Source: Bordetella parapertussis | GTDB lineage: Bacteria > Pseudomonadota > Gammaproteobacteria > Burkholderiales > Burkholderiaceae_B | DNA: 64,000 nt | Direction of reading: 5' to 3' | Assembly: GCA_945897365.1 (NCBI GenBank) | Contig: CAMDFD010000001.1 | Location: 62,001 to 126,000, forward strand | Shown here: piece by piece, positions 1-8,766 of the stretch | How the letters are laid out: each line of letters starts with the position of its first letter | How positions within the stretch are numbered: position 1 is the stretch's first letter | Notes under the pieces: generated by a model | What the model saw: the letters and a program-made list of their open reading frames with translations, nothing else | Database searches by the model: none | Told to the model about the DNA's origin: nothing | Program-made: the position numbers and the translations under genes

Positions 1-1
1 G

Positions 2-217
2 CAGAAAGCCGCTGGCAAGGTTCGCATGATGGGCGATGGTTCTGCTGAGTGGACTAAAGCACTCGGTTTGGAACTCGACCTCAATGCGCGCGGCATGGGT
101 ACTCGCTCAACGCGTTACGCAGCCTATATCGATGACGGTGTCGTCAAAGTTTTACATGTCGAAGGTCCTGGCAAGTACGAGATCAGCGACGCTGCTTCGA
201 TGCTCAAAGCGATCTAA
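2..217 (+). CDS. Peroxiredoxin (Prx5-like), C-terminal part
   Basis: This is the 3' end of a gene whose start lies before the window. The visible 71 or so residues end in a segment of the type VEGPGKYEISDAASML, which matches the C-terminal region of Prx5/type-II peroxiredoxins that reduce hydroperoxides in the cytoplasm using glutaredoxin or thioredoxin. The catalytic cysteine region (PxxxTxxC) would lie upstream and cannot be seen. The stop is TAA at 215-217 and a possible terminator follows. The family call rests on this C-terminal signature alone. Confidence 0.75.
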   Translation, partial: QKAAGKVRMMGDGSAEWTKALGLELDLNARGMGTRSTRYAAYIDDGVVKVLHVEGPGKYEISDAASMLKAI

Positions 218-279
218 GCGATTCGTTTTTTTGTAGGCTGAGTCTGACGGACTAGTTTCGTCACACTCACGTTTCATTT

Positions 280-325
280 CATCCCGTCTCATGAGGGCCT
301 CTGCCCTTTCTAGGCGGGATGTTTT
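280..325 (+). terminator. Possible intrinsic terminator after the peroxiredoxin
   Basis: CATCCCG (280-286) pairs with CGGGATG (315-321) and is followed by TTTT. An inner hairpin AGGGC/GCCCT (294-298 with 303-307) lies in the loop. The T-run is short and the next gene starts only 10 bases later, so this may instead be a partial terminator or leader hairpin. Confidence 0.45.
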
Positions 326-334
326 CATATTCAG

Positions 335-1471
335 ATGATCTCAACCCTAAGTTCCTTTCCCTCGCTGTATTTGGCCACGCTGTTGATGCTGGTCAGTACG
401 GGACTATTCAACACCTACATCGCATTGAAATTGTCCGCCGAGTCGGTGAGCGCCTTTTGGATCGGGACACTGATTTCTGCTTACTACTTGGGTCTGGTGT
501 TTGGTGCGCGGATCGGACATCGGTTGATCATTCGAGTGGGACATGTCCGCGCTTGCGCGACCGCCGCGATCTTGTCGATTTGTGCAGTACTGTCTCAAAG
601 TTTGTTTGACTCTTTACCGATCTGGATCGGCTTGCGCTTGATCGTTGGCGTGGCGATGTCGGTGCAATACATCGTGGTGGAAAGCTGGCTCAACGAGCAA
701 ACAGAAAATAGTCATCGCGGTCGTGTGATGTCTGTCTATATGGTGATGTCTGGCACGGGCACCGCGCTTGGTCAACTCGCGATTACGCTTTACCCAACAT
801 TGGATTTGCGTCCACTTATTTTTGTGGCGCTTTGTCAGGCGCTGAGCTTGCTGCCGATCGTGTTGACGCAACGCAAGCTGCCTATCCCACAGCCTCCCGC
901 GCCGATCGATTTTCCTTATTTTTTCAAAGCGGCTCCGCAGGCGCTTTTTACCGTATTTTTAGCGGGAAATATTTCTGCATCGTTTTATGGTTTGGCTGCA
1001 GTGTTTGCCTATGGACAAGGCTTGAGTACGCCGCAGATTGCGCTCTACACAGCGACGAGTGTGATTGCGGGCTTGATGGCACAGTGGCCGATGGGTTGGC
1101 TGTCTGATCGAACGGACCGCGCGAAGTTGATCCGCAATAATGCTGTGATCTTTACTGTCATTGCTGTGTTGATGTGGGGTTGGATGAGTTGGCCGTATTG
1201 GGTGATGCTGATTTTTGCCGCGGGCTTTGGGGTGATTCAGTTCACCTTTTATACCCTGGCCTCTAACCTTGCCAATGACCGCGTCACTGCTGAGAAGCGG
1301 GTGGGCTTGGCTGCTGTGGTGATGATGACCTATGGCTTGGGTGCCACGATCGGACCGATGATCGCGGGTGCCCTGATGCGTGCCGGTGGCCCCAATATGC
1401 TCTATGTGTTTAGTTCGGTGTGCGCCTTGATTCTGGTGTTGTTGATGTGGCAGCCTAAATGGACTCGGTAA
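335..1471 (+). CDS. MFS transporter, YcaD-like
   Basis: A 378-residue integral membrane protein of the major facilitator superfamily with about 12 hydrophobic segments. The loop between segments 2 and 3 carries GARIGHRLIIRVGHVR, a variant of the MFS signature, and the second half repeats it as GWLSDRTDRAKLI. The stretch VVESWLNEQTENSHRGRVMSVY is characteristic of the YcaD/UMF1-like branch, whose substrates are mostly unknown. Location is the inner membrane. Its 3' end overlaps the next gene by 13 bases, so the two are probably co-translated. The substrate cannot be told from sequence. Confidence 0.85.
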   Translation: MISTLSSFPSLYLATLLMLVSTGLFNTYIALKLSAESVSAFWIGTLISAYYLGLVFGARIGHRLIIRVGHVRACATAAILSICAVLSQSLFDSLPIWIGLRLIVGVAMSVQYIVVESWLNEQTENSHRGRVMSVYMVMSGTGTALGQLAITLYPTLDLRPLIFVALCQALSLLPIVLTQRKLPIPQPPAPIDFPYFFKAAPQALFTVFLAGNISASFYGLAAVFAYGQGLSTPQIALYTATSVIAGLMAQWPMGWLSDRTDRAKLIRNNAVIFTVIAVLMWGWMSWPYWVMLIFAAGFGVIQFTFYTLASNLANDRVTAEKRVGLAAVVMMTYGLGATIGPMIAGALMRAGGPNMLYVFSSVCALILVLLMWQPKWTR

Positions 1472-2529
1472 GCCAGATCGCGCTGGGTGCGGCGATCACG
1501 GTCGCGGTGATGGGGCGTCGCACTGCGGTATGGAAAGCTGCGCTCTGGGGTGGTGTCGCGGGGACTCTGCCAGATCTGGATGCGGTTATCAATCACGGCG
1601 ACCCCATTTTAAATATGATCCGCCATCGCGCTGAGAGTCACTCCTTGTTGTACTTGAGCCTGTTGGCACCAATCCTGGGCTGGGGCTTAGCCAGGCGACA
1701 GGGGCAGGGTCACACCACGCTCTGGCGCAGATGGACCTTGGCGTTTTGGTTGGCGCTCTTTACTCATCCACTGCTCGATGTGATGACGGTGTATGGCACG
1801 CGATTATTGCTCCCGTTTACGGATCACCCGTATGGTGTGGGAAGTATTTTTATTATTGATCCTCTGTATACCGTTCCGCTTTTAATCGGTTTAGGTGCGG
1901 CGTTGATCTTGAAGTCTGCGCGTGGCTTGAAATGGAACGCGGTCGGACTCGCCTTTAGTACCCTGTATCTGGCGTGGGGCGTTGCTGTTCAAGCGCATAT
2001 GACCCAGCTTGCGGAAGCTTCCTTAAAAAAGTCTGGAATCCAAGCCGAACGTTTGTTAGTGAACCCCACCGCGTTCAATTCAATTCTTTGGCGCTTGGTC
2101 GCGATGACCCCCGACTCTTATTACGAGGGTTTCCGGTCTCTACTCGATGAGAAGCCTCAGATTACTTGGAGACAGTATCCCCGTTGCGATGCCTTGGCGC
2201 CTGTCGCTGCAAACAATGCGGGTGCCGCGGCGATCGCAAAGTTTAGTCACGGCTTTTATAGCCTGGGTCAACAAGACGGACGCTTGACTGTGATGGATCT
2301 GCGCATGGGGCAGGAGCCGTACTATTTTTTCCGCTTTGACGTGGGTCCTTTGGAGGGTGGTGCAAGTCGTGAGATTGTGTCGCGCGCCGTGGGACAGAGA
2401 CCCGATGTCGCAAGTGCCTTGCCCTGGCTTTGGGCGCGAATCAAGGGACAGGATGTGCCGCTGCCTGCCGCCGACCATACTGGTCGATCCATTCACGCGC
2501 TACAGTTAGAACGTTGTGGTACCCAATAA
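1459..2529 (+). CDS. Membrane-bound metal-dependent hydrolase family protein (DUF457, YbcI/YdjM-like)
   Basis: A 356-residue protein. Its N-terminal half carries the DUF457 pattern: a GTLPDLDAV segment, then RHRAESHS, and THPLLDVMTVYGT after a membrane segment. These aspartates and histidines resemble metal ligands of a membrane-embedded hydrolase, as annotated for E. coli YdjM/YbcI. Several hydrophobic stretches lie in residues 1-190. The C-terminal half (about 190-356) is soluble and less conserved. The ATG lies inside the preceding transporter gene (13-base overlap). The biochemical role of the family is not established. Confidence 0.8.
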   Translation: MDSVSQIALGAAITVAVMGRRTAVWKAALWGGVAGTLPDLDAVINHGDPILNMIRHRAESHSLLYLSLLAPILGWGLARRQGQGHTTLWRRWTLAFWLALFTHPLLDVMTVYGTRLLLPFTDHPYGVGSIFIIDPLYTVPLLIGLGAALILKSARGLKWNAVGLAFSTLYLAWGVAVQAHMTQLAEASLKKSGIQAERLLVNPTAFNSILWRLVAMTPDSYYEGFRSLLDEKPQITWRQYPRCDALAPVAANNAGAAAIAKFSHGFYSLGQQDGRLTVMDLRMGQEPYYFFRFDVGPLEGGASREIVSRAVGQRPDVASALPWLWARIKGQDVPLPAADHTGRSIHALQLERCGTQ

Positions 2530-2546
2530 AAATAAAGGGGACGAGA

Positions 2547-3788
2547 TTGACTCAGGTGCAGGCAAGACCCGGTAAGTGGTATTTTGGTTGGAACATTGTC
2601 GCGGTCGCGACATTTATTACTTTGCTAACAGTCGGGATGAGGCTGGGCATCGGTCCATTTTTTATCCCTATGGCCGAGGACCTGGGCTTTAGCCGAACCT
2701 TGCTTGCGACAATCGTGGCCGTTGGGATGCTTTTTTACGGTATCGGTATGCCTATCGCCGGGATGTTGGTGGCTCGTTATGGCACCCGCTTTGTGTTGTT
2801 AGTGGGAACGGCGATTGTGATGGGTTCGGTGCTCTGGGCCATCGTGGCGCGCGAGCCGTGGTCGTTCATGCTGTCCTTTGGTGTATTGATGTCGGTCGGC
2901 CTGGCCTTTACCAGTCCCGTGGCGTTGACGCCAGTGATCAGTCGCTGGTTTACACGCCAGCGCGGCATGGCGCTGTTTTATTTGTCTACAGGTTCGATGG
3001 CAGGGATTGCGGTAATGACGCCCTTGATGACCTGGGCGATTGAGACCTATAGCTGGCAGACGACCTTGCTTAGTTTTGCGATTGTATTTGCGCTGTTGAC
3101 TATTCCTTCGGCATTTTTCATCATCAATGATGAGGCACCCGAAAACACGGACCTCTTGCCTTCGCAGATCAATGCGGAAAATAAACAAAGAGCCGCTGCG
3201 GCCTCTGCAATGACTTTTTCTGATGCAGTGCGTACGGTGGTGTTCTGGAAGATCTGCCTTGGATTATTTGTCTGCGGCTTTAGTATGAATCTGTTGGGGA
3301 CGCACGGCATGCCGATGCTGATGGATCATGGTTTTGATTCGGCGACGAGTGCGATGGGAATTAGTGTCATCGGTATCGTGGCGATTTTTGGAACGTTAAT
3401 CCTTGGACGCCTGGCGGACAAGCTCGAGCGCCGCAGTATTTTGGCCGTGATTTATTTTGTACGCGGGTTAGGGTTCTTTGCCTTGGTGATGGTGGGTACG
3501 CACGTTGAGCTGTTCGCGGCCTCTTTTGTTGGTGGCCTAGTCTGGGCGGGGAGCATCGCGATGTCCTCTGCGATTTTGGCCGATACCTATGGTGTCAGAT
3601 TGGTCGGTGTGTTGTATGGCCTAGCGTATCTCGGACACCAGTTTGGTGCGACCTTTAGCTCCTGGATTGGTGGCTGGGGCTATGAGACGTTTGGCACACA
3701 CTGGGTGGCGTTCGGGATGTCAGGCGGGTTGTTGATTGCGGCGGGGTTGATGTCGATGACGTTACCGCGGAATGCGGTGAGAGGGTAG
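2547..3788 (+). CDS. MFS transporter, monocarboxylate-transporter-like
   Basis: A 413-residue, 12-segment permease of the oxalate:formate/monocarboxylate branch of the MFS. Supporting features are the opening FGWNIVAVATF, the segment GMPIAGMLVARYGTR between helices 2 and 3, and SRWFTRQRGMA, all typical of this branch. The frame is open further upstream, but I chose TTG at 2547 because AAAGGGG lies just before it and it follows the preceding stop by 17 bases. The substrate is probably a small organic acid, inferred from the family. It forms a same-direction group with the two genes upstream. Confidence 0.82.
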   Translation: MTQVQARPGKWYFGWNIVAVATFITLLTVGMRLGIGPFFIPMAEDLGFSRTLLATIVAVGMLFYGIGMPIAGMLVARYGTRFVLLVGTAIVMGSVLWAIVAREPWSFMLSFGVLMSVGLAFTSPVALTPVISRWFTRQRGMALFYLSTGSMAGIAVMTPLMTWAIETYSWQTTLLSFAIVFALLTIPSAFFIINDEAPENTDLLPSQINAENKQRAAAASAMTFSDAVRTVVFWKICLGLFVCGFSMNLLGTHGMPMLMDHGFDSATSAMGISVIGIVAIFGTLILGRLADKLERRSILAVIYFVRGLGFFALVMVGTHVELFAASFVGGLVWAGSIAMSSAILADTYGVRLVGVLYGLAYLGHQFGATFSSWIGGWGYETFGTHWVAFGMSGGLLIAAGLMSMTLPRNAVRG

Positions 3789-3808
3789 AGACTGGTTGTT
3801 TAATTTTA

Positions 3809-3873
3809 CGACTTTTATAAAGTCATTTATTAAATAGTCGCGACTTTATTATAATTTGTTATAAAATAGTCGC
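3809..3873 (+). promoter_or_regulatory. Promoter with an array of inverted repeats upstream of the DUF4143 ATPase
   Basis: The AT-rich leader carries three related sites: GACTTT-TAT-AAAGTC (3810-3824), the perfect palindrome AGTCGCGACT (3836-3845) with AT flanks, and a half-site AGTCG (3868-3872) just before the ATG. A perfect -10 hexamer TATAAT is at 3850-3855; the -35 is poor. The palindrome lies where a repressor would block RNA polymerase. No Shine-Dalgarno sequence precedes the ATG and the predicted leader is only about a dozen bases. The operator role is inference. Confidence 0.5.
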
Positions 3874-5007
3874 ATGAAACGTTATCTCGATGACCTCGTC
3901 CTTAAAGATCTCCATCGCAAGATGGTGATCGTGACCGGACCACGTCAGGTCGGTAAGACCACACTTTCCAAACAACTGATGCCAAAGTTCGAGCGGGCTC
4001 AGTACTTGAATTGGGATGTCGCCCAAGATCGCCGCGTGTTGGTCGATCAAGCTTGGCGAGAGGACGCTGGGCTATTGGTCCTCGATGAGATTCACAAGAT
4101 GAATCTTTGGAAAAACTGGCTCAAGGGCGTCGTGGATGGTCGACCAGCGTCGCAAGCTTTACTCGTGACGGGCAGTGCGAGGATGGACACTTTCCGACAT
4201 GCTGGGGAGTCGCTGGCAGGGCGTTTTTATTCGTATCGCTTACATCCATTTTCGGTCAAGGAGTGGTGCTCGACGATGGGTGTAGAGCCTGCAGTGGCAC
4301 TCTCCCATCTGATTGAACGTGGTGGATTTCCTGAGCCGTGCATGGTTGAGTCGACAGAGGACGCGAATCGTTGGCGATCTCAATATTTAACAGGCTTGAT
4401 TCGCGATGATGTGCTTGAGTTTTCGCGCTTGCGAGAGGTCGGCGCCATGCGGCTTTTTGTCGAGCTTTTACGCGATCGAGTGGGCTCACCATTGTCATTG
4501 GCATCGATCGCACGTGACCTCGCGATTTCGCCCATGACAGTGGCGACTTATCTGGAAATTTTGCAGGCGCTTTTCATCGTTTTTACGATTCGTCCTTGGC
4601 ATAAAAATATCACCAGAGGGTTGCTCAAGACGCCGAAGGTTTATTTTTATGACACGGGGCTTGTCAGAGGTGACTCTGGAGTGCGCCTTGAAAACGCGAT
4701 GGCGACGATGCTTCAAAAGCACGTCCACTTTTTACAGGATAGCTCCGGACGTGAAGTAGAGCTGCATTATGTTCGCACTAAGGACGGAGCAGAGGTGGAC
4801 TTTGCGATCAGCGAGGATCGTGCGTTGACGCATTTGATTGAGTGCAAAGCAACGGATGATCGTGTGCATCCGGCACTGGCAAGGTTTGCTGGGGAGTTTC
4901 CAGACGCGACTGCGGTCCAGCTGGTGGGACAGTTGAGGCAAGCTCAATCGAGGCAGGGTGTGCTTGTGACAGATGCCGCAACCTGGCTTGCGGAGTTGTC
5001 GGCTTGA
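3874..5007 (+). CDS. AAA ATPase with DUF4143 domain
   Basis: A 377-residue P-loop ATPase. Walker A is GPRQVGKTT near residue 22, Walker B is LLVLDEIHKM near residue 70, and sensor-like LLVTGSARMD follows. The C-terminal half carries the DUF4143 fold, a PD-(D/E)XK nuclease-like domain, with the characteristic KVYFYDTGLVRG and EVDFAI...LIECKA segments. Such proteins are widespread, scattered, often horizontally acquired, and have no settled function. The ATG is fixed by the promoter just upstream. A 41-base piece of the region encoding LTHLIECKATD recurs at 11977-12017, so a second copy of a related gene once existed nearby. Confidence 0.85.
   Translation: MKRYLDDLVLKDLHRKMVIVTGPRQVGKTTLSKQLMPKFERAQYLNWDVAQDRRVLVDQAWREDAGLLVLDEIHKMNLWKNWLKGVVDGRPASQALLVTGSARMDTFRHAGESLAGRFYSYRLHPFSVKEWCSTMGVEPAVALSHLIERGGFPEPCMVESTEDANRWRSQYLTGLIRDDVLEFSRLREVGAMRLFVELLRDRVGSPLSLASIARDLAISPMTVATYLEILQALFIVFTIRPWHKNITRGLLKTPKVYFYDTGLVRGDSGVRLENAMATMLQKHVHFLQDSSGREVELHYVRTKDGAEVDFAISEDRALTHLIECKATDDRVHPALARFAGEFPDATAVQLVGQLRQAQSRQGVLVTDAATWLAELSA
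4818..4858 (+). repeat. 41-base segment repeated at 11977-12017
   Basis: This stretch of the DUF4143 ATPase gene is repeated about 7.1 kb away with a single mismatch (GCG here, GCT there, at the sixth to eighth positions). Here it encodes the conserved RALTHLIECKATD segment. Confidence 0.9.
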
Positions 5008-5072
5008 GACAGCTCAAGTTGTAGTTGAAAAATGTCCGGGAGGTGTTTGGTTCAACATTCCGCTGCCTGCGC

Positions 5073-5840
5073 TCAGCTCATCTTTTTTAAGCTCTCCCAG
5101 ATATGACGCCTGAGCTTTAAAAATTCAGGGTCGGTTTTAATCTCGTCACGACGGGGGCGAGCAAAAGGGACGTCAATGATTTGTGCTATCCGGCCTGGCC
5201 TGGGTGACATCACCACAATCCGGTCAGCAAGATAAAGCGCCTCCTCGATGGAATGGGTGACAAAAACGACTGTTTTACGCTCACGCTCCCAGATATTGAG
5301 TAATTCGTCTTGAAGCAGATCGCGGGTCTGAACGTCGAGGGCACCGTAGGGCTCATCCATCAGCAGAATACTAGGCTTGATCGCCAGTGCCCGGGCGATG
5401 CCTACCCGTTGTTGCATGCCGCCTGAGAGTTGGTGGGGGTAGGCGTTTTCAAAGGCGGTGAGGCCTACGAGCTCAACACACTCACGTGCTTGCGCGAGGC
5501 GTTGCTGCTTTTCAACACCAGCCACTTCGAGACCAAAGGCGACATTGTCGAGCACGGTGCGCCAAGGGAAAAGTTCAAAGCTTTGGAACACCATGCCGCG
5601 GCCGTGTCCGGTGGTGCCGGTCACGTCTTGGCCATCGATCAGGATGCGTCCGCCGTCGCTGGTCTCGATGCCGTTGATGATTCTCAGGAGTGTGGACTTG
5701 CCACATCCTGAGGGACCCAGCAACACGAGAAACTCCAGATCTTTGACTTGGAGTGAAAAGTTTTCCAGGACCGGCAGGCCGCTTATGCCCTGCCGGTAGA
5801 TCTTGGTGATCCCTTCGATCTCGAGCTTGAAATGTGCCAA
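5073..5840 (-). CDS. ABC transporter ATP-binding protein, NitT/TauT type
   Basis: A 255-residue ATPase energising the importer encoded just upstream. All motifs are intact: Walker A GPSGCGKST (42-50), Q-loop Q86, signature LSGGMQQR (138-145), Walker B ILLMDEP (158-164) and switch histidine H196. The family (SsuB/TauB/NrtD-like) serves sulfonates, nitrate, thiamine precursors or aromatic acids. It follows the binding-protein gene with no intergenic space and is the last gene of the operon. Its 3' end converges on the DUF4143 ATPase. The substrate is unknown. Confidence 0.92.
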   Translation of the reverse strand: MAHFKLEIEGITKIYRQGISGLPVLENFSLQVKDLEFLVLLGPSGCGKSTLLRIINGIETSDGGRILIDGQDVTGTTGHGRGMVFQSFELFPWRTVLDNVAFGLEVAGVEKQQRLAQARECVELVGLTAFENAYPHQLSGGMQQRVGIARALAIKPSILLMDEPYGALDVQTRDLLQDELLNIWERERKTVVFVTHSIEEALYLADRIVVMSPRPGRIAQIIDVPFARPRRDEIKTDPEFLKLRRHIWESLKKMS

Positions 5841-6875
5841 TTAGCCGAGCTCCTTGAGGGCTTTTTCCATGTACTGAGTGTCGATCGTTTTGGCGATATT
5901 GGTACCGCGTTTGACAGTGCCGGCCTTGACATAGACGGGCATGAGCTCTTCAAAATACTTGACCCGAAAGCCGCCATCGTCAGGCCAGGCTTTGATTTGC
6001 TTGGAGAGGGTTTCCCAGATAGGTCTGAGTTGCTCTTCGGTTGCAGTCTTGGCGTTTTTGACGGTGGCGTATTTACGATAGCCCTCGGCAAAGTAGGACA
6101 GGCTTTGGTTGGTCTTGCGAAACGATGTCACGGTGGCTTTGAGCAGGTCAGTAATGGCGCGGGCGTTATCGGCATTTTTGAGCCAAGAGCCCTGCACCAG
6201 CCATGCCTCCGAGAGCCAGGGGTTGTAGATTTTCCAGGGCTCGACCATAACTTTGTAATTACCCTGTTTGAGGATGTCGGCCGCTTGGTCAAAGTGCACG
6301 GGCACGGCTGCCACGCGACCGCCTAGTAGCGCACGCATGCGTGAGCCTGAGCCGCCGACGTCCACCACGGTGGCGTCTTCGATATTGACGCCATTACGTT
6401 CAAAAATACCGCTCAACATGACGTAGATAAAGTCGCCAGTTGAGTTCAGGGCGATGGCGTTATCTTTATTTTTAAAATCTGCATAGCTTTTGACTTTGTC
6501 GGCGTTGACGACCAGCACTTGGCTGGTGTTGTTGTAGACCATACCGACCATTTTGACGTCTGCACCGACCGAGCCTGCGCGAAGGGCTGAGACGATGTCG
6601 GACTCGCCGACTTCGGCGGAGCCGGCGACGATCGATTGAGTCAAAACCTGCATGGACTCGATGCGTTTCATGTCGGAGGCGCTGTAGCCAAGGGCTTGCA
6701 TGCCTTCGTTGAGTGCCATGATGGCGGGCACGTGAATCGATAGCGTAAAGCCCAAAATCTGTGCTTTCAGGGCGCGATTTTTTTGCGCGAGGCTTAACGG
6801 TGCGTAGGACAGTAGGGCGGCCGAGCCCAATCCCATTCCGGCATGCTTCAGTAGATCTCTGCGAGTGATTGTCAT
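5841..6875 (-). CDS. ABC transporter substrate-binding protein, NitT/TauT type, Tat signal
   Basis: A 344-residue periplasmic binding protein. The N-terminus has a twin-arginine motif (TRRDLLK, residues 4-10), a hydrophobic core and an AQ-type cleavage region near residue 30, so export in folded form by Tat is likely. The body resembles NMT1/THI5-like and TauA-like proteins, with KSYADFKNKDNAIALNSTGD giving the usual hinge pattern. It lies between the permease and ATPase genes of the same operon. The ligand cannot be assigned; the catabolic genes upstream suggest an organic acid. Confidence 0.88.
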   Translation of the reverse strand: MTITRRDLLKHAGMGLGSAALLSYAPLSLAQKNRALKAQILGFTLSIHVPAIMALNEGMQALGYSASDMKRIESMQVLTQSIVAGSAEVGESDIVSALRAGSVGADVKMVGMVYNNTSQVLVVNADKVKSYADFKNKDNAIALNSTGDFIYVMLSGIFERNGVNIEDATVVDVGGSGSRMRALLGGRVAAVPVHFDQAADILKQGNYKVMVEPWKIYNPWLSEAWLVQGSWLKNADNARAITDLLKATVTSFRKTNQSLSYFAEGYRKYATVKNAKTATEEQLRPIWETLSKQIKAWPDDGGFRVKYFEELMPVYVKAGTVKRGTNIAKTIDTQYMEKALKELG

Positions 6876-6919
6876 GGTCTTCTCCTTGTGGCTCTTAATG
6901 AGCCTATGAAAGTTTTTAC

Positions 6920-7681
6920 TTAAAGTCTCTGGCGTTGTTGTTCATACCAGGGTGCCAGATGTTTCCCCCACTGCGAAAGAAGGGCGTTTGCGATCAGACT
7001 GACAAACGCCAGGGTGAGTAGCAGACTGAGTAGTGAGCCGGTGTTGATCTCCATCCCGGACTGATTGATCAGGGCGCCGTAGCCGACGATGACAAACATT
7101 TCTGCCATCACCATGGCGCGGATAGCGTGTATTAGTCCGATGCGTGCGCCGGTAATGAGGTAAGGATAAAGCGCTGGCAGGATGATTTTCCAAAAAATTT
7201 GTGTGCGGTTGGCGGAAAAGGATCGACCGACGGCGAGGAGCTCGGGGCTGATGCCTTTGGCGCCGTTGTAGGTGGTCAGCACGATGTACCAGACGGCTGC
7301 TAAAAACACGACGGTCGAGCGCAGGGTGAGCCCGGTCCCTAAAATCATGATCAGAATTGGGATCAGGGCGGCTGTCGAGGTCACGACAAAGATGCTGACC
7401 CACGGTCTGAGCATGGCGTCTGAGATCGTGGAGCGTCCCATCGCGATGCCCATTGGCATCCCGATCACGCACGCGAGTGAAAATCCCAACAACATTTGAC
7501 GCAAGGAGATAAAAAGCTCCTGGAGCATTGTGCCTTCGCGCAGCATGGCCACATATTGCACAAAAACGGAGGATGCGGGGGCGAACAGACTGCTGCCGAG
7601 CTTAAGTCCAACGATTTCCCATAAGCCAAGCACGAGGCCAAAGCCGATCAGAGGTAGGAGCGCATTTTTAAGTGTTTTCAT
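6920..7681 (-). CDS. ABC transporter permease (second of two), NitT/TauT type
   Basis: A 253-residue inner-membrane permease with about six segments. The EAA-like coupling motif is recognisable in the segment LAVGRSFSANRTQIFWKIILP. It resembles SsuC/TauC. It follows a different permease gene by three bases, so the importer probably uses a heterodimeric channel, whereas many relatives use a homodimer. Its start ATG is at 7679-7681. Confidence 0.9.
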   Translation of the reverse strand: MKTLKNALLPLIGFGLVLGLWEIVGLKLGSSLFAPASSVFVQYVAMLREGTMLQELFISLRQMLLGFSLACVIGMPMGIAMGRSTISDAMLRPWVSIFVVTSTAALIPILIMILGTGLTLRSTVVFLAAVWYIVLTTYNGAKGISPELLAVGRSFSANRTQIFWKIILPALYPYLITGARIGLIHAIRAMVMAEMFVIVGYGALINQSGMEINTGSLLSLLLTLAFVSLIANALLSQWGKHLAPWYEQQRQRL

Positions 7682-7684
7682 AGG

Positions 7685-8449
7685 TCAGCGCCTCAAGTGC
7701 CAGTGCAACAGGCGTCGCTCGAGCATATGAATGATGCTTTGTGCGAGGAGTCCCATCAGGCATACGGTCATCACGACCGCTAGGGCTGCAGAGGCGTCAA
7801 AAGCTTGGGTCGAGCGCTTAAGGAGTTGTCCTAAATTGACGGCGGCAAAGAATAGTTCTGCGGTGATCATACCGTTGATCGCTCGTGCCGAACCGACGCG
7901 GAGTGAGGCAAACAGAAAAGGTGTCAAGGCGGGAAAGACGATGTGCCGCAGGCAGTAGTAGCGGCTGCCACCAAACGATCGGCCGACATCAATCCATGAG
8001 GTTCTGACATCTCGTGAACCCGCGATAATGACCACAAGGATGTCGAAAAAGCACATCAGAAACACGAGTGCAACGCGTGACTCGAGGAATAAGCCAAACC
8101 AGATAATCAGAAAGGGCACCATCGCTACAGGTGGAATGGCGTAGATGGCGTTGATCACCGGATTGAACATCCGATACAGGGTGTCGGAGCGGCCGAGCAG
8201 GGTGCCAAGTGGCACGGCGATCAAAAGCGCCAACGAAAAGCCTAGCCCGAGCTGCACCAACGAGCCGGTGACAGCCTTGAAGAGTCTGGGCGCAAAGACG
8301 GGATCGAAAAACTGCGCAAAAACGCTGAGCGGTGAGGGCAGGATAAAGTCAGAAAACTGTGTCGCACAAAGTTCCCAAACAAATAGCCCGATCACAATCG
8401 ACAGTGCACCGAATCCCAGTGCCTTTAGTTTGGTGAGGGGGCTATTCAC
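7685..8449 (-). CDS. ABC transporter permease (first of two), NitT/TauT type
   Basis: A 254-residue permease of the SsuC/TauC type with an EAA-like loop DVGRSFGGSRYYCLRHIVFP. Its start overlaps the end of the DUF4387 gene by four bases (8446-8449, ATGA), so it is translationally coupled to that gene and tied to the same pathway. It is paralogous in fold but clearly different in sequence from the permease that follows. Confidence 0.9.
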   Translation of the reverse strand: MNSPLTKLKALGFGALSIVIGLFVWELCATQFSDFILPSPLSVFAQFFDPVFAPRLFKAVTGSLVQLGLGFSLALLIAVPLGTLLGRSDTLYRMFNPVINAIYAIPPVAMVPFLIIWFGLFLESRVALVFLMCFFDILVVIIAGSRDVRTSWIDVGRSFGGSRYYCLRHIVFPALTPFLFASLRVGSARAINGMITAELFFAAVNLGQLLKRSTQAFDASAALAVVMTVCLMGLLAQSIIHMLERRLLHWHLRR

Positions 8450-8754
8450 GGGATGTGAACGTTAAGCACCGGTGCGTGTTGTTGAGCACCGTAGACGTCT
8501 GTGTCACCGATGCCACCAGATGGAACGAGCCTAGGGAGGGTCGCTTTAAAGGCAAAGGCGGCATCATAGGGTGTAAAGAGGACGTCTTGTTCGTTGACGT
8601 TATAAAGTGTTGCAAACAGTTTTGGGCACAGCACGCCTGAGCGTTTGACCCGATTGTAGGCCTCGGCATTATCAAACACGACATCAATCGTGAGCTCGAA
8701 CGGGCCAGCATTTTTGCTTTTGCATACGATGGCGAGATCTTTGATGAGTGGCAT
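8446..8754 (-). CDS. DUF4387 domain protein
   Basis: A complete 102-residue protein matching DUF4387, which typically begins with a segment like LAIVCKSKNAGPFELTIDV and is encoded beside, or fused to, AtuA/DUF1446 proteins. Here it follows the AtuA-type gene by 12 bases and overlaps the next permease by four. The constant pairing implies that the two proteins form one enzyme or complex. No reaction has been firmly assigned as far as I know. Confidence 0.82.
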   Translation of the reverse strand: MPLIKDLAIVCKSKNAGPFELTIDVVFDNAEAYNRVKRSGVLCPKLFATLYNVNEQDVLFTPYDAAFAFKATLPRLVPSGGIGDTDVYGAQQHAPVLNVHIP

Positions 8755-8766
8755 TGAGCGTTCCCT

